Shown piece after piece: positions 17,848-25,516 of a stretch of 64,000 bases of DNA (its first letter is position 1; each line of letters begins with the position of its first letter). Made by a program: the position numbers and the translations under genes. The DNA is from Microcella flavibacter (lineage in GTDB: Bacteria > Actinomycetota > Actinomycetes > Actinomycetales > Microbacteriaceae). The stretch lies in assembly GCF_012530535.1 (NCBI RefSeq), contig NZ_CP051299.1, positions 2,108,001 to 2,172,000 of the forward strand. Direction: 5' to 3'. The notes under the pieces are model-generated. The model saw nothing but the letters and a program-made list of their open reading frames with translations. It searched no databases and was not told the origin of the DNA.

Positions 17848-18642
17848 CTATTCATATCGCAGGTGCGTCACGTCGCCGGCCGAGACGGTCAGCGCGTCGC
17901 CCTCGGCGGGATGCACCCGCAGGCTGCCGTCATCCGCGAGCCCGTCGGCGGTGCCCATGAGCGGCGGCAGCCCGGGACGATCGACCCGCACGGCCCGCCC
18001 CGCGGTCTGGAGCAGGGGCTCGACCCGCGCGCGCAGCGCGGCCGGCCCGGTCGCCGCGCGCCACTCGCCGATCAGACCCGTGAGCTCGTCGAGGTAGGCC
18101 GCGAGCGCGCGATCGAGCAGCTCGGACGGGGTCTCGCCCTCGAGCGCGGCGCCCTCGAGGTGCAGCGACGTCGCGGTCAGCACGGGCAGCTGCTCGCGCG
18201 TCATGGCGGTGTTGAGTCCCGCGCCGATGACAACGCCGTGCGGGGTCAGCTCGGTGAGCACGCCGCACAGCTTGCGCCCGTCGACGAGCACGTCGTTGGG
18301 CCACTTGACACCCGCCGAGGGGACGCCGAGGCGCCGGGCAGCCGTCGCCATCGCGGTGCCGGCGAGCAGCGGCAGCCAGCCGAGCAGGGCGCGCGGGCCG
18401 CCCGACGCCGGGTCGCCCGCACCGCCCTCGAGCGCGACGAACACCGACACCGCGAGCGAGGCGCCCGGCGGGGCGCTCCAGACTCGATCGAGGCGACCGC
18501 GACCCGCGGTCTGGTCGTCGGTCGCGAGCACGGCGAGGTCGCCCAGCCCCTCGGCCCGGCGCACGAGGTCGGCGTTCGTCGAGGGGCAGGAGTCGCGCCA
18601 CTCGAGGGAGGGGGCCACCGCGCGGCTGAGGGGGAACTGCAT
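17848..18642 (-). CDS. birA: Biotin-[acetyl-CoA-carboxylase] ligase, monofunctional
   Basis: A 264-residue enzyme. It has DSCPSTNADLV, TAGRGRLDRVWSAPPGASL (biotinyl-AMP loop), VKWPNDVLVDGRKLCGVLTE and GAGLNTA, all in class I biotin ligase order, plus a small C-terminal domain. The N-terminal repressor helix-turn-helix is absent, so it should not regulate biotin genes. Its substrates are probably the BCCP domain of the carboxylase alpha subunit at 32786-34561 and others elsewhere. The ATG at 18642 sits 6 bp after TACGCT, consistent with a leaderless message. Confidence 0.93.
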   Translation of the reverse strand: MQFPLSRAVAPSLEWRDSCPSTNADLVRRAEGLGDLAVLATDDQTAGRGRLDRVWSAPPGASLAVSVFVALEGGAGDPASGGPRALLGWLPLLAGTAMATAARRLGVPSAGVKWPNDVLVDGRKLCGVLTELTPHGVVIGAGLNTAMTREQLPVLTATSLHLEGAALEGETPSELLDRALAAYLDELTGLIGEWRAATGPAALRARVEPLLQTAGRAVRVDRPGLPPLMGTADGLADDGSLRVHPAEGDALTVSAGDVTHLRYE

Positions 18643-18648
18643 GACTCG

Positions 18649-18654
18649 AGCGTA
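18649..18654 (-). promoter_or_regulatory. Candidate -10 element of birA
   Basis: TACGCT on the minus strand, six bases before the birA ATG. It shares the leaderless spacing seen before other genes in the window. Confidence 0.35.
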
Positions 18655-18812
18655 CGGCGGCCGACCCCGGGCGCCGCCGAGAAGGGCCGCAGCAGGCAGG
18701 CAGGCAGTCGGCGGGCACGAGCAGGCGGGCGGGGCGGCGCGCTGGTAGCGTTGCCGACCGCCCGGACCGCGTCGACGGGCCGCCGAACTCGAGACCACCC
18801 GAGGAGCCCCGC

Positions 18813-20393
18813 ATGCCACGATCGAGCCCCAGCGCCGCGGCACCGCCCCGCGAGGCCTTCACCGGCCAGGTCGGCTTCATCCTCGCCGCGATCGGCTCGG
18901 CCGTCGGGCTGGGCAACATCTGGCGATTCCCCGGCGTCGCCTACGAGAACGGCGGCGGGGCGTTCCTCATCCCGTACATCGTCGCGCTGCTGACGGCGGG
19001 CATCCCGATCCTCTTCCTCGACTACGCGATCGGCCACCGGTTCCGCGGGGCCGCTCCCACGGCGCTGCGCCGGCTCGGCGGGGCGCGGGCGGGCCGCCTG
19101 CTCGAGGGGCTCGGCTGGTTCCAGGTCGCGATCGCCTTCGTGATCGGCCTCTACTACACGGTCGTCATCGCGTGGGCGCTGAGCTACTTCGTCTTCTCGT
19201 TCGACATCCGATGGGGGGATGACCCCGCCGGGTTCTTCACGGGCGAGTACCTGCGCGTCAGCGACCCGGGGCTCAGCCTCGACTTCGTGCCGGGCGTGCT
19301 CGTGCCGCTGGCCATGGTGTGGATCGCCGTGATCGTGGTGCTCGGGCTGGGCGTCGCGAAGGGCATCCAGCGCGCGAACGTCGTCTTCCTGCCGCTGCTG
19401 CTCGTCGGGTTCCTCGCGCTCGTGATCCGCGCGCTCTTCCTCGACGGCGCGGCCGAGGGGCTCAACGCCCTCTTCACGCCCGACTTCGCCGCGCTCGCCG
19501 ACCCGGCCGTCTGGATCGCCGCCTACAGCCAGATCTTCTTCTCGCTGTCGATCGCCTTCGGCATCATGATCACCTACTCCTCGTACCGGCAGCGCCGCGC
19601 GAACCTCGCGGCCCCCGGGCTGGTGGTCGCGTTCGCGAACTCCTCGTTCGAGATCCTCGCCGGCATCGGCGTGTTCGCCACGCTCGGCTTCTTCGCGGTG
19701 CAGCAGGGCGTCGCGGTCGGCGACCTCGAGGGCCTCACCGGGGTCGGGCTGTCGTTCATCACCTTCCCGGCGATCGTGGCCGAGATGCCCGGCGGGCCGA
19801 TCTTCGGGGCGCTCTTCTTCGGCTCGCTCGTCATGGCCGGCTTCACCTCGCTGCTGTCGGTGCTGCAGGTCGTCTCGGCGGCGTTCCAGGAGAAGTTCGG
19901 CGTCGGCCCGCGGGCGGCGGCCGCGACGATCGGCGGGGTGTCGGCGGTGCTGTCGATCCTGCTGTTCTCGACCACGAGCGGACTCATCGCGCTCGACACG
20001 GTCGACCACTACGTCAACAACATCGGGATCGTCGCCTCGGCCGTGCTCACCACGGTGCTCGTGATCCTCGTGCTGCGCCGCGGCGCCGAGCTGCGCGGGC
20101 ACCTCAGCGCGGTCTCGACCCTCCCCGTCGGCCGGTGGTGGACGGTGCTCGTCGGCGGGCTCGCCCCCCTCGTACTCACCGTCATGCTCGTCACGCGCAT
20201 CGTGGCGCTGCTCACCGAGGGCTACGAGGGGTACCCCTCCGGCTACCTCGGCATCGTCGGCTGGGGCTCGCTCGGCCTCATCGTCGTCGGCGCCGTCGTG
20301 CTGACCGCGGTCCGCTGGCGCCGCACGCCCGACGACTTCGTGCCGTGGCCGGCACCCCGAGATCTGCCGACCTGCGCGGAGGCCCGCCGATGA
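18813..20393 (+). CDS. metP: Na+-dependent neurotransmitter:sodium symporter family, probable methionine/alanine importer
   Basis: A 526-residue transporter with about twelve helices. The NSS signature FILAAIGSAVGLGNIWRFP lies in helix 1, followed by YENGGGAFLIPY. The best clue to substrate is the next gene, a 55-residue MetS-like protein overlapping by 4 bp; in Corynebacterium the MetP-MetS pair imports methionine and alanine. The ATG at 18813 follows GAGGAG. A TAGCGT -10-like word lies at 18747. Substrate assignment is by analogy. Confidence 0.8.
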   Translation: MPRSSPSAAAPPREAFTGQVGFILAAIGSAVGLGNIWRFPGVAYENGGGAFLIPYIVALLTAGIPILFLDYAIGHRFRGAAPTALRRLGGARAGRLLEGLGWFQVAIAFVIGLYYTVVIAWALSYFVFSFDIRWGDDPAGFFTGEYLRVSDPGLSLDFVPGVLVPLAMVWIAVIVVLGLGVAKGIQRANVVFLPLLLVGFLALVIRALFLDGAAEGLNALFTPDFAALADPAVWIAAYSQIFFSLSIAFGIMITYSSYRQRRANLAAPGLVVAFANSSFEILAGIGVFATLGFFAVQQGVAVGDLEGLTGVGLSFITFPAIVAEMPGGPIFGALFFGSLVMAGFTSLLSVLQVVSAAFQEKFGVGPRAAAATIGGVSAVLSILLFSTTSGLIALDTVDHYVNNIGIVASAVLTTVLVILVLRRGAELRGHLSAVSTLPVGRWWTVLVGGLAPLVLTVMLVTRIVALLTEGYEGYPSGYLGIVGWGSLGLIVVGAVVLTAVRWRRTPDDFVPWPAPRDLPTCAEARR

Positions 20394-20557
20394 CCCCCCT
20401 CGCCATCGCGTTCCTGATCGGGGCGCTCGTCATCGTCTGGGGCGGGCTCGCGGCGAGCATCCTGTTCCTGCGCCGTCGGCCCGAGCGCGACGACTACCCC
20501 TCCGGCGGCGAGCACGACGAGCGCGACGGCCCCGGGCCGGTCGAGCGCGACAGCTAG
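20390..20557 (+). CDS. metS: Small membrane subunit of the methionine/alanine importer
   Basis: A 55-residue protein: one hydrophobic helix (residues about 3-27, LAIAFLIGALVIVWGGLAAS), then RRRPE and a charged tail rich in Asp and Glu. This size and layout match the MetS small subunit that NSS-type MetP needs for transport. The ATG overlaps the metP stop (ATGA), which is strong support that it is translated although it is very short. Confidence 0.8.
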   Translation: MTPLAIAFLIGALVIVWGGLAASILFLRRRPERDDYPSGGEHDERDGPGPVERDS

Positions 20558-20599
20558 GGCGGGCCGCGTGCCCGCCCCGACCCCGGCCGCCCGCCGCGC

Positions 20600-21502
20600 A
20601 TGACGGGCGCCGTGCTGCTCGCGCTCGGCGCGGCCGTGCTGCTGGGCACGAGCGACTTCCTCGGCGGGCTGCTCTCGCGCCGCGCGCCCCTCATCGTGGT
20701 GCTGCTCGGCAGCCAGCTCGTCGTCGGGGCGCTGCTCTCGCTGGGACTGCTCGTCAAGCCCTACGACGCGGCGGCGGGCGGCGCGATCGTCGCGGGCATC
20801 GTGAGCGGAGCATCCACCGCCCTCGCCCTGGCCGCGCTGTTCCGCGGGCTCGCGATCGGCACCATGGGCATCGTGGCGCCCGTGTCGGCGCTCGCCGTGA
20901 TCGTGCCCGTCGCGCTCGGCATCGCGCAGGGCGACGCGGTGGGCGGGATGCTCGCCCTCGGCCTGCTGCTGGCGGTCGCGGGCACCGTGCTCGCGTCGGC
21001 CCCCGAGGTGCGCGCGGGGCGCCGAGCCGCCCTCTCCCTCCTCCTGGGCGGGATCGCGGCGCTGGGCTTCGGCGCCTCCCAGGCCGCGATCGGCCTCGGC
21101 AGCGCCGAATCGGTCATGACGACCCTGCTCACCCACGCCGCGACCGTCATCGGGCTCTTCATCGTCGCGTTCAGCGCCTGGGTGCACGTGCGCCTGCGCG
21201 GTGCGGCCGCCCGCATGCGGTCGGGGCGCCCGGCCTCGCCCGCGCTGCTGGCCGCGCGCATCACCGGGCGCGACGTCGCGGGCATCCTCGTGACGGGCGT
21301 GCTCGTCGCCGGCGCCAACCTGTCGTTCGCCATCGCCACGACCGGCGGCGCGCTCAGCACCGTCGCCGTGCTCGCCGCGCTCTACCCGGTCGTGACGGTC
21401 GTGCTGGCGCGGCAGGTGCTGCGCGAGCGGGTGCGCCGGCTTCAGCTCGTCGGGGTCGTGCTCGCGCTCGTCGGCGTCGGGCTCATCGCCGCGGGCGGCT
21501 GA
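20600..21502 (+). CDS. EamA/DMT-superfamily permease
   Basis: A 300-residue protein made of two repeated five-helix halves. The first half includes GTSDFLGGLLSRR and IGTMGIVAPVSALAVIVPV; the second ends TVAVLAALYPVVTVVLARQVLRERV, the usual DMT ending. It is probably a drug/metabolite exporter; the substrate is unknown. It starts 42 bp after metS on the same strand and may share its transcript. Its last 61 bp overlap the convergent glycosyltransferase-like gene. Confidence 0.8.
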   Translation: MTGAVLLALGAAVLLGTSDFLGGLLSRRAPLIVVLLGSQLVVGALLSLGLLVKPYDAAAGGAIVAGIVSGASTALALAALFRGLAIGTMGIVAPVSALAVIVPVALGIAQGDAVGGMLALGLLLAVAGTVLASAPEVRAGRRAALSLLLGGIAALGFGASQAAIGLGSAESVMTTLLTHAATVIGLFIVAFSAWVHVRLRGAAARMRSGRPASPALLAARITGRDVAGILVTGVLVAGANLSFAIATTGGALSTVAVLAALYPVVTVVLARQVLRERVRRLQLVGVVLALVGVGLIAAGG

Positions 21503-22800
21503 GTCTCGAGCGGCTGCGGCTGCGGCTGCGGCTGCGGCTGCGGCATCGGCATCGGCACCTGCGCCTGCCGTACCGGCGCCACCGGACGCCGCCCTCCCCG
21601 CCCGACAACCCGGCGCCCGAGCACGAGGCCCGCGCGCAACGGCACCCCGATGACGAGCGCGAGCGCGGGCAGCAGCCCGGCCTCGTGCGCGCCGAGAGCG
21701 GTGCGGCGGTTCCAGGCGGCGCGCAGCGGGCCGCCGAGCGTCGAGCGCACGGGACGGCGGGCCGCTCCGAGCACGCCGGCCTCGCGCCGGGCGACGAGCT
21801 CGGCGAGCACGGCCTGCGCGTCGTCGTGCTCGGGGGCGTGCAGGTAGTTGCGGGCCGACCAGCCCGGGGTGGGCATCCGGAACCGGCCCTCGAGCGCGTC
21901 GTCCATGCTGCCGAAGAGGCCGCTGCCCTCGAACACGGTGTTGATGAGCGCGTCGCCGACGCCGAAGTCGGTGAGCGCGAGGCCGGGGATGCCGCGCGCG
22001 ACCGCCTCGATGAGCGCGGTCGAGCTGACCGTGATGAGCGCGCCGGCCGTGTCGAGCGCCGCGAGCATCGAGTCGTGCCGGGTCAGCAGATTGGCCGGCC
22101 GGTCGACCTCGTGCAGCAGCGCGTCGAGCGGGTAGCGCTCGTCGTGCGTCTGCGCCTCGCCGTCGAGGGCGCGCAGCTTGAGCACGACGCGGCGATCGGG
22201 GTTGCGGCGGGCGAGCGCGACGAGCAGCGCGATGATCGCGCGCCGGTCTGCGAGGCTCTCGGGCACGAGCGCCTGCGCGGCGAAGACGATGTCGTCGCCC
22301 GCCGAGGGGTGCCGCTCGAGGAAGGGCAGGGTGGCCACGGCGAAGCGCTGCGGCCAGCCGAGCTGCTGGGCGCGCGCGGCGAAGGCCTCGCGCTCGCGCA
22401 GCGAGTGCACGATCATCGCGTCGGCCTGCGCCCGGTAGAACAGCGCCTTCCGCGAGGCCGGGATGCCCACCCCGGGCAGCCCGCTCAGCAGCACGGGCCG
22501 CCCGGGCAGGGCCGCCAGCTCGGCGAGCACGACCGCGGCGGTGGGCCCGCGCATGCCGACGAGCACGGCCTCGGGGCGCTCGCCGCGCACGTGCTCGACG
22601 AGCGCGGCCAGCGAGTGCGGCGCGAGCGGAGCATCCCGCCAGCGGGTCTGGGCGAGCGCGGCGCGGCGCTGCGCGGCGCTCGGCGCGACCGGGCTGGCGA
22701 TGAGCGCGAGGCCCGCGCCCTCGGGCGCGAGACGCTCGGCCGTGCCCGCGGCCCACTTCAGGTACGAGTCGGAGTCGGCGAGGGCGAGCAGCCGGGTCAT
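21442..22800 (-). CDS. DUF6716-type putative glycosyltransferase of the nonulosonate operon
   Basis: A 452-residue protein. It starts MTRLLALADSDSYLKWAAG and is alpha/beta throughout its first 330 residues (GLALIASPVAPSAAQRR, RPVLLSGLPGVGIPASRKAL, SSTALIEAVARGIPGLAL), which resembles a GT-B or CDP-glycerol-transferase-like layout. I believe it is the family annotated as DUF6716 that accompanies neuB/neuA in actinobacteria. The tail is low complexity, a Pro-Gln repeat encoded by hexamers at 21511-21558. The start overlaps the neuB stop by 4 bp. The stop lies inside the convergent permease gene, so the last 20 residues share DNA with it. Confidence 0.7.
   Translation of the reverse strand: MTRLLALADSDSYLKWAAGTAERLAPEGAGLALIASPVAPSAAQRRAALAQTRWRDAPLAPHSLAALVEHVRGERPEAVLVGMRGPTAAVVLAELAALPGRPVLLSGLPGVGIPASRKALFYRAQADAMIVHSLREREAFAARAQQLGWPQRFAVATLPFLERHPSAGDDIVFAAQALVPESLADRRAIIALLVALARRNPDRRVVLKLRALDGEAQTHDERYPLDALLHEVDRPANLLTRHDSMLAALDTAGALITVSSTALIEAVARGIPGLALTDFGVGDALINTVFEGSGLFGSMDDALEGRFRMPTPGWSARNYLHAPEHDDAQAVLAELVARREAGVLGAARRPVRSTLGGPLRAAWNRRTALGAHEAGLLPALALVIGVPLRAGLVLGRRVVGRGGRRPVAPVRQAQVPMPMPQPQPQPQPQPLETQPPAAMSPTPTSASTTPTS
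21511..21558. repeat. Hexanucleotide tandem repeat (CGGCTG/CGGCAT, eight units)
   Basis: Five CGGCTG units are followed by two CGGCAT and one CGGCAC on the plus strand. On the minus strand they encode alternating Pro-Gln and Pro-Met in the tail of the DUF6716 protein. Slippage would add or remove dipeptides without shifting the frame. Confidence 0.9.
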
Positions 22801-23669
22801 GCGGGCACGCGGCGCAGCTTCGCCATGGGGGCGAGCTCGCCGGGCTGCACGACCTTGACGCCGTCGCCGAGCGCCTGCTCGATGACGCGGATGTCGCGCA
22901 CGAGGTGGGCGAGGCCCTGCGGCTCGAGCGAGGCGGCGTGATCGCTGCCCCACATGGTGCGGTCGAGAGTGATGTGCCGCTCGACGATGGAGGCGCCGAG
23001 GGCGACGGCCGCGAGGCTGATCTGCAGGCCGCGCTCGTGGCCCGAGTACCCGATCGGCACATCGGGGTAGCGCGCGGCGAGCGCGGGGATCACCCGCAGG
23101 TTCGCCTCCTCCGCGGGCATCGGGTAGGTCGAGGTCGCGTGCAGCAGCGCGAGCGGGCTGCCGGCGAGCGCCGCGACCGCGCGGTCGATCTGCTCGAGCC
23201 TCGACATGCCCGTCGAGAGGATGACCGGACGGCCCGTGCGCGCGATGGCGTCGAGCAGCTCGAGGTCGGTGACGGAGGCGCTCGCGACCTTCAGGGCGCA
23301 CACGTCGAGGTCGTCGAGGAAGGCGACCGCGGGCGCGTCCCAGGGGGAGGCGAAGAAGTCGAGCCCGCGCAGCAGCGCGTGATCGCCGAGCTCGATGTAC
23401 TGGTCGCGGTCGAGCTCGACGCGGTACCGGTACTCGAGGTAGCTCATCTCGCCCCACGGCGTCTCGCGCCGCACCGCCTTCATGTGCTCGGGCGTCGAGA
23501 TCTCGGGCGTGCGCTTCTGCAGCTTGACCGCGTCGGCCCCGGCGTCGGCGGCGACGTCGATGAGCCGCTTCGCGATCTCGACGTCGCCGTTGTGATTGAG
23601 GCCGATCTCGGCGATCACGTAGGCGGGGTGGCCCGCGCCGATCCGCCGGCTCCCGATGCTGAAGGTCAT
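22797..23669 (-). CDS. neuB: N-acetylneuraminate synthase family protein lacking the SAF domain
   Basis: A 290-residue TIM-barrel enzyme. It has VIAEIGLNHNGD, VKLQKRTPEISTPEH, DFFASPWD, VASASVTDLELLDAI, STGMSRLEQI and PIGYSGHERG, then VERHITLDR near the end. NeuB condenses phosphoenolpyruvate with ManNAc or a related amino sugar to give a nonulosonic acid. Typical NeuB is about 340-350 residues because of a C-terminal antifreeze-like SAF lid; this protein stops at the end of the barrel. Both ends overlap neighbours by 4 bp. The exact nonulosonate is unknown. Confidence 0.85.
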   Translation of the reverse strand: MTFSIGSRRIGAGHPAYVIAEIGLNHNGDVEIAKRLIDVAADAGADAVKLQKRTPEISTPEHMKAVRRETPWGEMSYLEYRYRVELDRDQYIELGDHALLRGLDFFASPWDAPAVAFLDDLDVCALKVASASVTDLELLDAIARTGRPVILSTGMSRLEQIDRAVAALAGSPLALLHATSTYPMPAEEANLRVIPALAARYPDVPIGYSGHERGLQISLAAVALGASIVERHITLDRTMWGSDHAASLEPQGLAHLVRDIRVIEQALGDGVKVVQPGELAPMAKLRRVPA

Positions 23670-24373
23670 GTCGTCCCGCTCCCCGCGCCCGCGAGCGCCT
23701 CGGCGAGCAGCAGGTGCTGCTCGGTATCGATCTCGATGGCGAGGTGCTCGTCGACGAGCGCCGGCACCACCCGCCCGAAGAATCGGTGCCGGGCCTCGAG
23801 GAACCCGCGCGCCCGCATCACGTAGAACGCGCCCGTCTCGGCGACCTGGGGCGGAGCATCCTGCCGGCGCAGCCGCACCGCCGCATCGTGGTTGACGCCC
23901 CGCCAGCCCTGCTCCCCGGGCTGCCAGAGGAACACGGGCGTCGCGATCGCGGCGAAGACCACGTCGGCCTCGCCCGAGCGCACCCGGGCGACGGCGTCGT
24001 CGAGGTCGGCCGGGCCGATGAACGGCGAGGTCGCCTGCAGGAACACGAGCAGCTCCACGGGCCCGAGCTGCCCCAGGGCGTGCAGCAGCGCCGCCTCCGA
24101 GCTCGCCTCGTCCGTCGCGAGCGCGGCCGGGCGTCGGACGACCTCGGCGCCGCAGCGCACGGCCTCCTCGGCGATGGCGGCGTCGTCGGTGCTCACGACG
24201 ACGCGGTCGATCGCCGTGCTGGCCCGGGCGGCGTCGATCGCCCGCCCCACGAGGCTGCGGCCGCCGATGCGCCGCAGGTTCTTGCCCGGCACGCCCTTCG
24301 ACCCGCCGCGCGCGGGGATGACCGCGACGACCCCCGCCACCTCGGGGCGGGGCCCCGGCCCGGTGGCGCTCAC
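23666..24373 (-). CDS. neuA: Acylneuraminate cytidylyltransferase (CMP-nonulosonate synthase)
   Basis: A 235-residue nucleotidyltransferase. The signature VVAVIPARGGSKGVPGKNL binds CTP, and VFLQATSPF and the N-terminal Rossmann-like fold match NeuA/KdsB. It activates a nonulosonic acid as CMP-sugar, the donor for sialyltransferases. The GTG at 24373 overlaps the stop of the upstream transferase gene (GTGA). It contains no fused hydrolase domain. Confidence 0.87.
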   Translation of the reverse strand: MSATGPGPRPEVAGVVAVIPARGGSKGVPGKNLRRIGGRSLVGRAIDAARASTAIDRVVVSTDDAAIAEEAVRCGAEVVRRPAALATDEASSEAALLHALGQLGPVELLVFLQATSPFIGPADLDDAVARVRSGEADVVFAAIATPVFLWQPGEQGWRGVNHDAAVRLRRQDAPPQVAETGAFYVMRARGFLEARHRFFGRVVPALVDEHLAIEIDTEQHLLLAEALAGAGSGTT

Positions 24374-25305
24374 GGCGCGAGCACCGGGATGGGATCGAGC
24401 CGGATGCGCGAGCCGGTGCCGGCGAGCACGCGCTCGAGCGTCTCGATCGCGCTCGACGGGCTCGAGACGATGTCGAGCGCGCGGGTCGTGCCGCCGAGGG
24501 CGAGCTCGACGGGCAGCGCCGCCGGCCGCAGGTGCACGTGGCGCTCGACCGCGAGCGCCCGCAGCACGCGCGCGGGCTCGCGGCGGTGGGGCAGGTAGCT
24601 GACGGGGCCGTGACGGGCGATGTCGCGCACCCAGCCGAGGTGCTCCTCGACCGAGCGGCGGCCGTCGGCGACGGCGGCGGTGCCGAGCACGATGCGGTGG
24701 GCGGTCGGGATGCCCTGCGCGGCCTGCCCGGCGCGGCGGGTCCAGGCGAAGTCGTGGTGCTGCACGATCGCGCCGATGCCGCGCAGGCGCTCGACGGCCT
24801 GCTCCCCCGGCGGCAGGTAGGTCGTGACGCGCAGGCGGCCCTCGGCGGCGAGCCGCAGCAGGGTGCGCGTCGTGGTCGCCCCGAGCGAGCGGCGCAGCGC
24901 CGGCGCGGGCGCGCCCGGCCGCAGCAGCGGCGAGCCGGTCGCGAGCAGCGCGGCGAGGTGACGGGTGATGGCGCCGTCGTCGACGAGCACGAGCGCCGCG
25001 GGCTCGACGCGCGCGAGCCGCGCCTGCACCTGGCCCGAGAAGGGGTCGCCGATGATCCAGCGGCCCTCGGCGCGGAACCGGCCCGCCGGCAGCAGCGGCC
25101 GGTCGATGCCGAGCCGCGCGAGCTCCGGAGCGCCTGCGGCCTCCGCGGCGTCGAGCGTGCGGGCGAGCTGCACGTCGCCCGAGCGCGGGATGACCGCGAT
25201 GCCGTCGGGATGCTCGGCGGCGGCACCGCTCAGGGCGGCGTGCTCGAGCACGCCGAGCAGCTGCAGGGGCGATTCCGCCCATGCCGTCGTCATCGGATGC
25301 CGCAT
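24370..25305 (-). CDS. Putative sialyltransferase (polysialyltransferase/GT52-like)
   Basis: A 311-residue protein starting MRHPMTTAWAESPLQLLGVLEH; the E-SPLQLL start is typical of the bacterial alpha-2,8-polysialyltransferase/GT52 group. A second motif, VLVDDGAITRH near residue 105, matches the conserved D-D-G loop of that group. With NeuA and NeuB directly downstream it is the obvious candidate to use the CMP-nonulosonate. The ATG at 25305 has GGGGGAGG five bases upstream, better than the ATG at 25293. It is the first gene of the operon; a TACCGT -10-like word lies at 25336-25341. Confidence 0.65.
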   Translation of the reverse strand: MRHPMTTAWAESPLQLLGVLEHAALSGAAAEHPDGIAVIPRSGDVQLARTLDAAEAAGAPELARLGIDRPLLPAGRFRAEGRWIIGDPFSGQVQARLARVEPAALVLVDDGAITRHLAALLATGSPLLRPGAPAPALRRSLGATTTRTLLRLAAEGRLRVTTYLPPGEQAVERLRGIGAIVQHHDFAWTRRAGQAAQGIPTAHRIVLGTAAVADGRRSVEEHLGWVRDIARHGPVSYLPHRREPARVLRALAVERHVHLRPAALPVELALGGTTRALDIVSSPSSAIETLERVLAGTGSRIRLDPIPVLAP

Positions 25306-25503
25306 CGTCGCCTCCCCCGGTCGTGCCGATCCCCCGACGGTAGGAGCGGCCCGTGTCCCGGCGAGGGCTCGCCGATGAACGGCGGGGGAACGGGGGGCGA
25401 GCATTCGTCGCCATCGCCGCGGCCCGGCTCTCGGAGGTCGGGCACGGCGGTCGGGAGCATTCTTGTGGGGTTCCGCCAACGGTGCGCCGTGCATCCTGGT
25501 CGA

Positions 25504-25509
25504 TAGGCT
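25504..25509 (+). promoter_or_regulatory. Candidate -10 element of the carboxylase beta-subunit gene
   Basis: TAGGCT ends seven bases before the GTG at 25517, predicting a leaderless transcript and supporting this start over the ATG at 25544. A small palindrome, GGCGAG-GG-CTCGCC, lies at 25360-25373 in the 211-bp region shared with the divergent sialyltransferase gene. Confidence 0.4.
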
Positions 25510-25516
25510 GACGGGC

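Noticed and set aside
17848-18642. BirA as a bifunctional repressor
   Set aside because: The protein starts directly at the catalytic domain and has no N-terminal helix-turn-helix.
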